Made by a program: the position numbers and the translations under genes
Notes under the pieces: generated by a model
The model's database searches: none
What the model was told of the DNA's origin: nothing
The model's input: the letters and a program-made list of their open reading frames with translations, nothing else
Assembly (NCBI GenBank): GCA_032622095.1
Contig: CP136062.1
Location: 4,154,001 to 4,218,000, forward strand
DNA length: 64,000 bases
Direction of reading: 5' to 3'
Source of the DNA: Siphonodentalium dalli
Taxonomy: Eukaryota > Mollusca > Scaphopoda > Gadilida > Siphonodentaliidae
In this document: positions 1-11,494 of the stretch, one piece after another
Layout: every line of letters starts with the position of its first letter
Numbering within the stretch: position 1 is the stretch's first letter

Positions 1-720
1 TACCGTCCCATCTAGTTCTGCAATTTCCAAAGGTTGTTCTGCGTTTTGCAGCTGCTATCCCATCAGCGAAAATAGTTGTTTTAATCTTTAATGGTCATGA
101 CGTCGAAAAGATGTTAGCTGTTCTGCGTTTTCTAATACCGTCCCATCCCAATTATGGTCAATAAAAAGGGATCACCGATCTAATACCGTCCCATCCCGTT
201 CTGCAATTTCGCTTCCGTCCCATCAGCGAAAAAAAACATGTTTTCATCTTGATTATGGTCATTAAAATGTTACAATGAACGAAATATGAATGCATGGGGT
301 GATTTGGTGTTTGTTTACATTTTCGTTCTGCAATTTCATACGGTTGTTCTGCGCTTTAATACCGCTTCCGTTCCGTCCCATCAGCGAATAAAAACATGTT
401 TTAATCTTGATTGTGGTCATTAAAATGCTACAATGATGTCGAGAAGATGTTAATCTAACATTTTATGTAAAAATATCGCCGCGGGACGGGGAAATGTGAA
501 TGCATGGGATGATTTGGTGTTTGTTTACATTTTCGTTCTGCAATTTCGCTTCCGTCCCATCGACGAAAAAAGTTGTTTTCATCTTGATTATGGTCAATAA
601 AATGCTACAGTGATGTCGAAAAGATGTTAATCTAACATTTTATGCAAAAATATCACCGTGGGACAGGGAAATATGAATGTATGGGGTGATTTGGAGTTTA
701 CATTTTCGTTCTGCGTTTGA
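1..720. repeat. Irregular tandem repeat array with CCGTCCCAT motif
   Basis: Four diverged units can be followed by the phrase GTTCTGCAATTTC, at about 15, 199, 324 and 535. Each carries CCGTCCCATC, an ATCTTGATTATGGTCA block and, in most units, GGGGTGATTTGG followed by TTTACATTTTCGTTCTG. Spacing varies from about 125 to 211 bases. One unit recurs at 22052-22260. The short open frame at 677-913 lies across this array and the LTR edge and has no recognisable product. The array runs off the left edge of the window, so its full length is unknown. Confidence 0.75.
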
Positions 721-726
721 CCGTAA
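521..726 (+). repeat. Segmental duplication copy A, left part
   Basis: This stretch is nearly identical to 22052-22260, down to the last shared bases GACCGTAA. In copy B that point is followed by 62 bases and then by sequence matching 12429 onward. In copy A it is followed directly by LTR sequence. The segment is thus the left flank of the LTR retrotransposon insertion, and copy B is a near-empty site. Confidence 0.85.
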
Positions 727-2543
727 ACGTAATCCGACGTTTGTTTGTCACAATTGTGAAACCAAAGTTTCGAGGCTTATTACCTTGTGGAAACAATGCT
801 CTTTATTGTTGTTGTTTTCCCAAACAGTAAATAATTCATGTTCAAATGCGTCTGTGTACGTATTCTTGCCCTGTGTTTCATACACGACCGATTATACTGA
901 AGAGTCTGACTAACTCAAATAAACACGACGCTCTGAATTATATCATGGTCCATTAATGCTGATAGATAACTGGTTATCTGAGAGTGTTGTCCTCTTGCTT
1001 TGACCGATGTTTATAGAGTTTTCACTGCCTGAGAGTGTAAGGAATAGATACATCCTTTTTGGATTTGATTAAGGGGTAATTGATATAATGAAAATAATTT
1101 GCTTTTGAGTATGCATTGAATTTGATTAAGGTGGTAGCTATTATAATATAATATTTTGCTTATGGTTATACATTGGATTTGATTAAGGGGTAATTGATAT
1201 AATGAAAATAATTTGCTTTTGAGCATGCATTGGACTTGATTAAGGTGGTAGTTAGTATAATAGAATATTGTGCTTAGGGATTAAGGGGTAATTGATATAA
1301 TGGAAATAATTTGCTTTTGAGTATGCATTGAATTTGATTAAGGTGGTAGCTATTATAATATAATATTTTGCTTATGGTTATACACTGGATTTGATTAAGG
1401 GGTAATTTATATAATGGAAATAATTTGCTTTTGAGTAGGCATTGGATTTGATTAAGGTGGTAGTTATTATAATATAATATTTTGCTTATGGTTATATATT
1501 GGATTTGATTAAGGGGTAATTGATATAATGAAAATAATTTGCTTTCGAGTATGCATTGGATTTGATTAAAGTGGTAGTTATGCTTTATTATTATTAAGGG
1601 GGTGGACTTTGATAAATGTATTTGTTATTATTGGGGTGGGTAGATGAAAAGTTTTAGTTTTTTTGTTATGCCGTGATCATATTTTGACGCCCAGAGGTGA
1701 ATCAGTTATGTCCCGTTATATAAATAACGTAATGAGTTGCTCCCACGATTTTCATGGGGTCGGCTGAGTTTGGATTTCCGGGAGACTGCCGAGCTGGGAT
1801 TTCTTAGGGATCCTTACTCAGTTAGCCCTTTATACCACTGGATAACACTTAATAATTTAATATTTATTGAATGATTTCATTTATTAATATTTAGACTCCA
1901 CCTCACTATATTGTCACGGCATATCAAAATAGAAATAATCATCAAATATATATAGACAATAAATCGCATCAATTTTTAGTTTTGTTTGTGTTATCTCCCT
2001 TTTTCATCAGCCTGGGTATATCCTTGTTAGGTTCCATCAGTGGTAGTCGTCTCTATCTTGCCATGTGAGCAAGACCCTTTGCTTTAGCTGCTCGTTTCTC
2101 TGTTATTAATGGATTGAACCTACATTTCTAAATCCGCTAATTATATTTATAAAATAATCTTAACTTATTCCGAGTGGGGTCATAGTACAAGTTTCGACTT
2201 GGACTTGTGACACTACTGGGGAATAGGTCACAATTTGACTGCATTTTTTTTGGTCTTATCTTAAGTTAAGGTATAAGTTGATCTATATTAAATGACACGT
2301 AGTTCCCTTTTTATTTTTCATTCTTGCACAACAAGTATAATTAGTCTTGACTACATTTAGTTCACCACACATAACAAGTTTTGAGCTTATAACTGACTCC
2401 AAGTTATTCACAATTATGGAGTTCCATCGCTTAGCGCGTCAATGGTAACAATGAACCCCATTCCATTCTTGATTAACGGTCCTCCCATTAAAAGAGAAAT
2501 AAAACTGTAGTTTCTATATAACCCTAGAGTACAATTCGCTACA
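723..2543 (+). repeat. 5' LTR, 5'-truncated
   Basis: The sequence matches 10607-12428 with about 15-17 differences, several of them single-base changes in T runs. It ends in CGCTACA, three bases before the primer-binding site, as a gypsy LTR should end in CA. Its left end does not begin with TG and starts inside a GTAA shared with the target site, so the true LTR start is missing. It contains five copies of a 105-114-bp repeat at 1061-1610. The upstream part seen in the right LTR (8605-10606, with the 252-bp tandem repeats) is absent, so U3 and the promoter are probably lost. Confidence 0.85.
1061..1610 (+). repeat. LTR-internal tandem repeat, about 105-114 bp x 5
   Basis: GATTAAGGGGTAATT recurs at about 1066, 1180, 1280, 1392 and 1506. 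It alternates with a related half-unit GATTAAGGTGGTAG, followed by an AT-rich TATAATATAATATTTTGC block. The same array is in the right LTR at about 10945-11494. The minus-strand open frame over it is a product of the repeat and is not a gene. Confidence 0.8.
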
Positions 2544-2546
2544 GAT

Positions 2547-2564
2547 TGGCGCCCGATATGGGAC
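2547..2564 (+). promoter_or_regulatory. Primer-binding site, tRNA-Lys-like
   Basis: The 18 bases TGGCGCCCGATATGGGAC start three bases after the 5' LTR. Their complement ends in CGGGCGCCA, i.e. a tRNA 3' CCA end. It differs at three positions from the well-known lysine-tRNA primer site of retroviruses, so tRNA-Lys is the likely minus-strand primer. The tRNA assignment is inference from that similarity. Confidence 0.75.
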
Positions 2565-3520
2565 CGTTAAGATATACAAGTATACGTTTATCCAGCCTTA
2601 TGCACTTTTGAAAAACGAGTATATAAAAGGACTAAGGGGAGAGGTATGGTTATCCAGGCAATAAAACACTCATAAAGAATGTCTGAATAAATAAATGAAC
2701 CTATTATACATGTGTATTCTTACAATGGCAATCCCCAGATAAATATACCATTCTAGAGGGGGGTAATGTTTTTCGTGTAATATTTATAGCCTACTGTTTA
2801 GCAGGGAGCTATAGACTCTAACGCCATTAAAGTTGGGGGAAACAATAGCAATGCAACATTTAAGTTGTTTTTCTTTATCGACTTATGACAACGCTCTTTA
2901 TGAACTTAAATAAATATTGAAACAGTGATATCTGGGTTTATTTGAGTTCGAAAGGGGTTTAAATGGGCATTGCTTAATATATGTATAATGAACGTAGTTG
3001 TGTCAGTCCTGTCCATTCTTCCGTCCATCCGTGTGTCCGTCAATAGTGGCCATAACTTCCGTAGATTTCACTCTGATATTCATGAAGACATATAATTTTA
3101 TAAACCTCAAATTAAGCCCCGCCTATCGAGTAAGATGGCCGATGTTACTATTTTTAGACTTTGAGTATGCATAATTCTGCTGTGGTTTTTTTTAGTGTCC
3201 AGATGATTACTTGAGAGTGGGTTATGTTTGTTTAGTAATTCTTATTCTGTTTTTTTCCTGGTGACTTAATCAGACCTCGTATCTCGAAAATAATTTCAGA
3301 ATGGGATTTTTTGTTTGTTTGTTTTTTTTTACTTAGAGAAATCACATTTCCTGTGTTGTGTTTATTGTTCACCCACTTACACGAGACAGTCATGGGCGGT
3401 TATCCAGTAACCAATGCCTGTGCATTGGTATTTAAGTTTCTTTTATATATATACCCAGGTAGATGAAATACAAATCGGAATTTTTGCTCTATGGTCTTCT
3501 CCCCTCAATGTTAATTTAAT
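2565..3520 (+). other. Untranslated leader of the LTR element
   Basis: About 950 bases lie between the primer-binding site and the first gag codon, with no long open frame on the + strand. A leader of this size is long but not unusual for Ty3/gypsy elements. It includes a CCATTCTTCCGTCCATCC pyrimidine-rich stretch near 3013 and T-rich runs at 3186 and 3310-3340. Packaging signals may lie here but cannot be recognised by eye. Confidence 0.6.
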
Positions 3521-5614
3521 ATGAATTCTTTAATCCAATCATTTGATAGTAACTCTGATAGAGTTCAAAAAGTTATAGAGGAATTTGAACAATTTAACAA
3601 TGATTTGAAACATCGACGCAGTAACAAGATTAACACACATAGCCAGTCAGTACAGACTGAGTTATCTATTCACCATGTCCCATCTCCACATATCAATGTG
3701 TTTGTTATGCCAGATAATTTTGATGGCCAAACATCCGTTGAATTATGGATCGCTCATTTTGAGAGTTGTGTCTCTCTAAATGATTGGACGAATGAACAAG
3801 CCACAAAGTTACTTGCTACTGTGCTCAGAGATTCCGCGTTAGAATATTACATGTCTCTCTCCAGTCGACAAAAGGTAAACTTTCCAGAGTTACTATCTGG
3901 ATTGAAGGAAAGATTTTCTCCAATAGAAAATGTCACCTTATTCCGTAGACAGTTTTGGGATTATGAACAGTTACAACATCAAACTTTTCCAGAAAGCATA
4001 ACTCAATTATGCATTCTGGCAAAGAAAGCTTTCCCGGATTTTTCAAATCAAGATCGGGATTTGTTGATCAAAGATCAATTCATATTATCTTTGCACGATG
4101 CTGATATTCAGTTACAGGTTAGGCACGCAAAACCCCAAAATAGTAATGAAGCTATGCGTATAGCAATGGAAGAGCTCTGTTTACAAAACATATGTCCCAT
4201 GGAAACGTCGATGGAAATTGAGCATGCTAATAGGCTGGAAATAGATCTTGAGAATCTTGAGAAACAAATTGATTCCATGCAACAACAAATGCAACAACCA
4301 CCATTGTACAAAGGTCATTTCCATGCAAATGTTGAAATTCCTGTTAGAACTGTAACTTCTGCGGATAATATAGAGTTAGAGACTGGTGATAACCAGCAAG
4401 TAGTAGGGAAAGCAACTCTGAATGGACGAATTGGCAAGAAGAAATGTAAATTTTTAGTGGACAGTGGGTCTGCTGTTAGCCTCATTAATCTAAAATTCTA
4501 TGAGTCTTTACCAAAAAGATTCAAGAATAAAATCAAACCATATGAGGTGCCGTTGATGGGTATTACTTCCAATGAAGTAAAAGTCTATGGCATGATAGAA
4601 TTGCCCGTTCGATTTGAACAGAAGACTGTCACAATTAGATTTTTTATTGTTCAAATTGACCTGGATGGTATACTTGGACATGATTTCTTCTTTGAAAATA
4701 AGATTAAAATTGATTATGGCACCGGTCGGTGTACTTTCAAAGATGCAAGTATTGATATGTCTATTGAAAATTCGGTCATCCCATTAAGTGTGAAACTTTT
4801 TGATGATGTTCATATACCACCAAGATCTGAAATTTTAACGGAAGCTTATGTTGATGGAACTGTTCATAATGATTGCCAATGTTTTATTTTAGAATCAATT
4901 CCTATTGATGCTGATATAATATCAGGCCGCACATTGTGTTCTCGTAATCAGTTTTCAAAACTTCCAATAAGATTAATTAATTTATCTTATTCACCTTATA
5001 CTGTTTGTCATAATACTACAGTTAGTCTTTTACAGGAAGCCAGTGAACCACTTGAGTTGGGAGATGATGTTAGCCCAACAGCTTGGGATGATATGATGGC
5101 AAGATCTGTCCAAAATTTAAATCAACATCGACAAAAACATTTTACTAATTTAATGACAGATTACCATGACAGCTTTAGCCAGTTTGAAGGTGACTTTGGT
5201 AGAACAAATATTTTAAAACATCACATTGATATACAGGGCCATACACCGATTCGCAAAAGGGCTTTTAGACTTCCTGCTTTCAAAAAGCAGGAGGCAGATA
5301 GATTAGTTGATGAAATGTTACAACATGATATTATTGAACCATCACAGAGCCCCTGGGCTGTCCCTATTGTATTGGTTAAAAAGAAAAGTGGAAAATATCG
5401 TTTTTGTATCGATTATAGGGCCCTTAATTCTATCACTAAGAAAGATGCATTTCCGTTACCAAGAATAGATGAAACTTTAGACACTCTTTCTGGCTCAAAG
5501 TGGTTCTCTACGTTGGATTTATCTTCTGGATACTGGCAGGTAGAATTGGATGAAAATTCCCGGGAAATCACTGCCTTTACGACGGTACATCATTATATAA
5601 TTTTAAGGTTTTAG
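3521..5614 (+). pseudogene. gag-pol part 1: Gag, protease, start of reverse transcriptase
   Basis: This 697-codon frame begins with Gag (about residues 1-290), whose capsid-like region has the retrotransposon-gag signature around residues 70-200. Gag ends in a Gln/Met-rich stretch and shows no CCHC zinc knuckle. An aspartic protease follows, with DSGS at residues 314-317 (usually DTG or DSG) and GHD at 386-388. After a linker comes reverse transcriptase, with a YRALN motif near 632 and the first catalytic Asp at 666 in LDLSSGYWQ. The frame then shifts near 5583-5590 and ends at an early stop, before the YLDD motif. Gag, PR and RT lie in one continuous frame, so the intact element probably made a single Gag-Pol fusion. 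The product would cut and assemble virus-like particles in the cytoplasm. The ATG used is the first in the frame, after a stop-rich leader. Confidence 0.9.
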
Positions 5615-7515
5615 CATTTGGATTATGTAATGCCCCAAGCACTTTTGAACGTCTCATGGAGATTGTATTGAAGGGCTTACATTGGAACGTATTCCTAGTT
5701 TATTTAGACGATATCATTGTATATAGTTCATCGTTTAAACAACAATTAGAACGTATTAAAATAGTTCTAGATTGCCTTAAGAATGCTGGTTTAAAATTAA
5801 ACCCAGAAAAATATCATTTCTGCCAAACGAAAGTGGAGTATCTCGGTCATATCATTGATGAGCATGGAATACACCCCGACCCTAAGAAAATTGACAAAAT
5901 CCAAAATTGGCCTAGACCACATAATATCACCACGGTTAGGGGTTTCGTAGGATTGTGTTCCTACTACAGGAAATTCATTAAGAATTTCTCTGCTATGTCA
6001 TCTCCATTACATGATTTGACTAAGAAAGATGTAAAATTTCAATGGGGACCAGCTCAAGAAACATCCTTTCAACAATTAAAAGAATGTCTGTGTGGTTCCG
6101 ATGTCTTAGCCTATCCTGATTTTAATCATTCATTCATATTAGATACTGATGCTAGTGACGTAGCTTCTGGGGGGATATTATCGCAAAATATTGATGGAAA
6201 GGAACGAGTAATATCATATTTTAGCAAGATACATTCTAAACCTGAGAAAAATTATAGTACGACCCGGAAAGAATTGTTAGCAATTATCAAATGTCTCAAA
6301 TATTATAGGCCATATCTGCTCGGGCGGAAGTTCCTTCTCAGGACAGATCATGGGTCCCTCCAATGGCTACTTAAATTCAAAGAACCGAATGGGCAGATGG
6401 CTAGGTGGTTCGAAATACTAAGTGAATTTGATTTTACAGTTCAACACCGTCCTGGCACCCAACATCGCAATGCAGATGCATTAAGCCGGATCCCCATTAA
6501 TGTAGTAGATGTGGTAAGTGATGACGACAACATCCAGAAGGCGCAGAACAACGACAACATCATTGGTAAGTTCATCTCTATATTAAAAACATTCAAAGAT
6601 AAGCCCAATGCTGACTTTATAGCCGAGCACTCTCCTCAGCTGCAATACTATTTACGAAATTGGAATAGTTATACCTTTGAAAATAACATGTTATATAGAA
6701 TATGGTATGATGAAAAGCTGAAAGAGACGAAATTGTTATGGGTTGTACCGACGGATTTGAAACAGAAAGTCTTAAAATCTGCCCACAGTATAATAACTGG
6801 TGGCCATTTGGGAGTGCGGAAAACAATGAGTAAGATTTTGCAGTCATGTCACTGGCATGGTATCAGCACAGATACCAAGGATTTTATTCTTTGTTGTCCA
6901 TCCTGTCAAAGACGGAAACCAGGAACAAAATCCATGAGAGCTCCACTTAAAATAGATGTCCCCAGAGAACCATTAGAACGCATAGCTATGGACGTTCTTG
7001 GTCCTTTACCTGTTACAGAAACAGGCAATAAATATATTCTTTTAATCACTGATTATTATACCAAATTTGTCGAAGCATATCCATTGCCTAATCAACAAGC
7101 GGTGGTCATTATTGATTGCTTAATAGATTTCTGCTCAAGATATGGATTTCCGAAGCATTTACATAGTGACCAAGGTACAAATTTTGAATCGCTGTTAGTG
7201 CAACAGCTATGTCAATGTTTTGGAATTTCTAAAACGAGAACCACTGCATATCACCCGCAAAGTGATGGACAGGTGGAACGTTTTAATCGCACTTTACTTA
7301 AAATGATGTCTGCTTTTATAAATGATAAACAATCAGATTGGGATGTTTACCTTCCATTATTATTGATGGCATACCGTAGTTCCGAACACGATACTACTGG
7401 TGTTTCGGGAGAGAGATTAATATTCCCCTCACAATGTTCACTAAAACACCTCAAACAACAAATGAGTCTGTGGGTCCGTACTTACAAAACCTTCGTAGAG
7501 TTCATCAGGCTCTAG
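5585..7515 (+). pseudogene. gag-pol part 2: reverse transcriptase, RNase H, integrase core
   Basis: This continues Pol in another frame. The track's first Met is at 5656, but homology starts about 70 bases earlier, with an LAFGLCNAPSTF-type RT motif. Numbering from Met 5656, the polymerase motif YLDD is at 16-19. The RNase H segment begins its active site with DTDAS at 163-167. The integrase zinc finger has its first His near 377 and CxxC near 413-417. The integrase catalytic triad is Asp446, Asp505 and Glu541, with the exact 35-residue spacing of the DDE family. The frame is lost again near 7405-7425, apparently by a short deletion after the ERL motif. Without the second break the reading would run on into 7434-7973. 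Confidence 0.9.
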
Positions 7516-7973
7516 GAGAATTGGTGTTTAAAAATACACAGAAAGAGTTATGCAGAAGAAAACAATTTTATGATCAGAAGATTTTTGGGAAGCCCTTAAT
7601 AGAAGGAGATCAGGTTTGGCTATTTACACCGGCTACTAAAAAAGGTCGATCACCCAAATTAACCACATTCTGGCATGGGCCCTTTAAGATCATAAAGAAA
7701 TTATCAGATATAAATTATATTGTGAAAGTTGGACCAAGGAAAGAAAAAGTTATTCATTTTAACAGATTAAGAAAGTATATTGAACCATCTCATCAAGAAG
7801 AATCTGAGGTTCAGGGGGCAATGTTAGATGATGCATCCATATCTAATGAAAGTTCTGATGAAATACCACCTCAAATTATAGACGATTGGGATATTAGTAG
7901 TCTCACTCCCAGAAGAACACGAGTTGGGCGAGAAGTTAGGAAACCAAGATGGTTGGATGATTTTCTTCCCTGA
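7410..7973 (+). pseudogene. gag-pol part 3: integrase C-terminal domain
   Basis: This third frame carries the end of integrase and stops at TGA 7971-7973. It holds a basic stretch, then the GPY/F-type module (GDQVWL ... WHGPFKI ... VIHFNRLRKY, about residues 58-115 from Met 7434). An acidic tail follows, and the end is basic (TPRRTRVGREVRKPRWL). Ty3/gypsy integrases use this region for DNA contact and target choice. No chromodomain is visible. The frame overlaps part 2 by about 80-100 bases only because both happen to stay open, and the ATG at 7434 is not a real start. Confidence 0.88.
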
Positions 7974-8590
7974 GAATTAATATATTGCCTTTATTTCAGG
8001 GTCTAATTATACGGAGTCACAAGGAAGAAGTGTTATATGCCTTCATTATACAACTCTGGAACCTTTTATGATACATCAACTATATAGGATGAAGATAAAG
8101 TGCCACCAGATCAGTGACACTTTTGTTGTTTTGTTCTATCGTTCTTTCTGTCATTCGATTGATGTCATATTTTGAACGACGAGGACGACGTCCCGGAGGG
8201 GTGAGGGTGGTGTAACAATTCTGCCTTGTGTCAATTGTATTGTAAATCAGTGAAGGCTCTTTAATCATGGGTTGTCGCATTAAATCGGAAAGGTAATTGT
8301 CTCTTTAAATATTCGAGCGAGAATTGACTAAACATCTTTAATGTGTCGCATCAAAGTGGTCAGACGAGATCAATCATTAATTCACGGGTGAATGCACGCT
8401 CAGTTGAACGATAGCTTGTGAAGCGTCGTTCACTCACGGTGATTGACAACAGGAATCTCGGGTGAACCCATGTAATTTACGATTGGCTCGCGAAGATCAG
8501 TGAAGCGCTATTTAGGAAAATATTTCTAGTGAATCGGCAGTTGACTTGAACTTCCAAAGACTAAGGTATGTGTTGCTAAAACTTCTTCTT
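7974..8590 (+). other. Region between pol and polypurine tract
   Basis: About 620 bases follow the pol stop with no frame longer than 66 codons on either strand. There is no signal peptide or membrane segment to suggest an envelope gene. The stretch around 8330-8480 is rich in TGAACG / TTCACTC inverted words, but I see no defined element. Confidence 0.5.
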
Positions 8591-8604
8591 AGGGGGGTGG
8601 GGGG
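8591..8604 (+). promoter_or_regulatory. Candidate polypurine tract
   Basis: AGGGGGGTGGGGGG is the only strong purine run between pol and the right LTR core. It is directly followed by TGGCAATT, giving a TG start that matches the CA end of the LTR at 12428. This is where plus-strand DNA synthesis would be primed. The assignment is inference, since the left LTR lacks this portion and cannot confirm it. Confidence 0.55.
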
Positions 8605-9335
8605 TGGCAATTATTTCGTGAGTTTCGGGGAGATGACAATATTTTTATTTAATTTTCCATGTTCGACCAAGTTAATTTTCCAAGCTAATTTGTCTTGTCC
8701 GAATGTATTCGCGCTTGAAATAATTCCCTGCGTTAACTGATATTCATAACCATTACAAACGCGATAATATTACGCTATATTAATGGTGTACCCTAGCCAC
8801 CGATGTATATCTGGCATAAACTTCTATATCGGACGTTGTTAAGTGTAAAACACGTGTCAATGGGGAACGGAATATCGTCGCGACACTGGGCCATGGTATG
8901 ACTGTAATTTTGGACTAACGTAGGGCGTCGCTGTCCAATTGTCAATTTATCTTACTTACGCATATCGTCAAACAAAGGTTGAGACCATATACATAAATCT
9001 GTTCAATCGAGAATTTAGACTCATCACATAATTCCTCGAAAACATTGTCATTAAACCATATGTAAATTTACTGTACTCATCGTCGTTGGCGGCAAAATTA
9101 CTCTCTTCCTGCACCAGCACCACTATCATCTCTTAAGGTCATTATTATTGCATGCCAGTATTCTTTAGTTTGTTATTTTATTTAGTTTATGAAAAATCTG
9201 ATAGAATAGACTAACTACGATGAGTACAGGGGTGTGGAAAAATTGAATTTTATGGACGGGTCTGCTTTGTCACCCCTTTTTGACATTTGTTGTTAAAAGT
9301 TATATATTACTCAAACGGAAGGATGCGATGAGTCT

Positions 9336-10373
9336 ATATGTCGAATAACTTGTATGATATTTATAATATTCTCAAATAGAATTACCTCCCATTTCTGTTT
9401 ACATTATCGTTGGGAAATTTCGCGCCACGCCGAAATAACATATACCGGAAGTATCGAAAATCGTGTGTGATGCGAACCACGTGCATTTGAAAAGATGTCA
9501 TTTCTGATCCGGTATGGTATTGTTTGGTAAATGCGGCCCCAAAATTTAGCCAAGATATTAGCAAGCAGTTTGTGGAATTCTGATCAATTATATGTCGAAT
9601 AACTTGTATGATATTTCTAATATTCTCAAATAGAATTACCTCCCATTTCTGTTTACATTATCGTTGGGAAATTTCGCGCCACGCCGAAATAACATATACC
9701 GGAAGTATCGAAAATCGTGTGTGATGCGAACCACGTGCATTTGAGAAGATGTCATTTCTGATCCGGTATTGTTTGGTAAATGCGGCCCCAAAATTTAGCC
9801 AAGATATTAGCGAGCAGTTTGTGGAATTCTGATCAATTTTATGTCAAATAAACTTGTATGATGTTTCTAATTTTTCTCAAATAGAATTACCCCCCATTTC
9901 TGTTTACATTATCGTTGGGAAATTTCGCGCTACGCCGAAATAACATATACCGGAAGTAACGAAAATCGTGTGTGATACGAACCACGTACATTTGTAAAAA
10001 TGTCATTTCTATTCTGGTATGGTATTTGGGTAAATGCGGCCCCAAAAATTTAGCCAAGATAAAAGCGAGCAGTTGTGGAATTATGATAAATTTTATGTCA
10101 AATAAACTTGTATGATGTTTATAATTTTTCTCAAATAGAATTACCCCCCATTTCTGTTTACATTATCGTTGGGAAATTTCGCGTTACGCCGAAATAACAT
10201 ATACCGGAAGTAACGAAAATCGTGTGTGATACGAACCACGTACATTTGTAAAAATGTCATTTCTATTCTGGTATGGTATTTGGGTAAATGCGGCCCCAAA
10301 AATTTAGCCAAGATAAAAGCGAGCAGTTGTGGAATTATGATAAATTTTATGTCAAATAAACTTGTATGATGTC
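9336..10373 (+). repeat. Tandem repeat, about 252 bp x 4
   Basis: ACTTGTATGAT recurs at 9348, 9602, 9852, 10106 and 10360, giving periods of 254, 250, 254 and 254. Each unit contains CATTATCGTTGGGAAATTTC, ATACCGGAAGTA and GCGGCCCCAAAA. Units 1-2 and units 3-4 form two closer pairs. If the 3.8-kb LTR model is right, this lies in U3, where repeated blocks often act as enhancers. The 9382-9564 minus-strand open frame is an accident of the repeat. Confidence 0.9.
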
Positions 10374-10944
10374 TCTTATTAGCTCAATTAGATATCACGC
10401 TCTGTTGTTTCCATGTAAAGGAAATGTGCAATCGTTGAAAGGTGCATCGTTTTTTTTTCCTCGGGTGGGTAAGTTCCTACAACTTCGTAAGCTTTGATAA
10501 TCCCTTTACTCTCGAATCTGTCAGTACATGACCAACTCCTGGAATTTTGCTTGCTGATTTATTCCCGATGGGTTCATCATAGATTTACAAGTTCAAATGT
10601 TTCTTTGTAAACGTAATCCGACGTTTGTTTGTCACAATTGTGAAACCATATTTTCGAGGCTTATTACCTTGTGGAAACAACGCTCTTTATTGTTGTTGTT
10701 TTCCCAAACAGTAAATAATTCATGTTCAAATGCGTCTGTGTACGTATTCTTGCCCTGTGTTTCATACACGACCGATTATACTGAAGAGTCTGACTAACTC
10801 AAATAAACACGACGCTCTGAATTATATCATGGTCCATTAATACTGATAGATAACTGGTTATCTGAGAGTGTTGTCCTCTTGCTTTGACCGATGTTTATAG
10901 AGTTTTCACTGCCTGAGAGTGTAAGGAATAGATACATCCTTTTT

Positions 10945-11494
10945 GGATTTGATTAAGGGGTAATTGATATAATGAAAATAATTTGCTTTTGAGTATGCAT
11001 TGAATTTGATTAAGGTGGTAGCTATTATAATATAATATTTTGCTTATGGTTATACATTGGATTTGATTAAGGGGTAATTGATATAATGACAATAATTTGC
11101 TTTTGAGCATGCATTGGACTTGATTAAGGTGGTAGTTAGTATAATAGAATATTGTGCTTAGGGATTAAGGGGTAATTGATATAATGGAAATAATTTGCTT
11201 TTGAGTATGCATTTAATTTGATTAAGGTGGTAGCTATTATAATATAATATTTTGCTTATGGTTATACACTGGATTTGATTAAGGGGTAATTGATATAATG
11301 GAAATAATTTGCTTTTGAGTAGGCATTGGATTTGATTAAGGTGGTAGTTATTATAATATAATATTTTACTTATGGTTATATATTGGATTTGATTAAGGGG
11401 TAATTGATATAATGAAAATAATTTGCTTTCGAGTATGCATTGGATTTGATTAAGCTGGTAGTTATGCTTTATTATTATTAAGGGGGTGGACTTT
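10945..11494 (+). repeat. LTR-internal tandem repeat, right copy
   Basis: This is the right-LTR counterpart of the 105-114-bp array at 1061-1610, offset by 9884 bases and differing at only a few sites. Confidence 0.8.

Noticed and set aside
7974-8590. Possible env gene after pol
   Set aside because: There is no frame longer than 66 codons on either strand, and no signal peptide or membrane segment.
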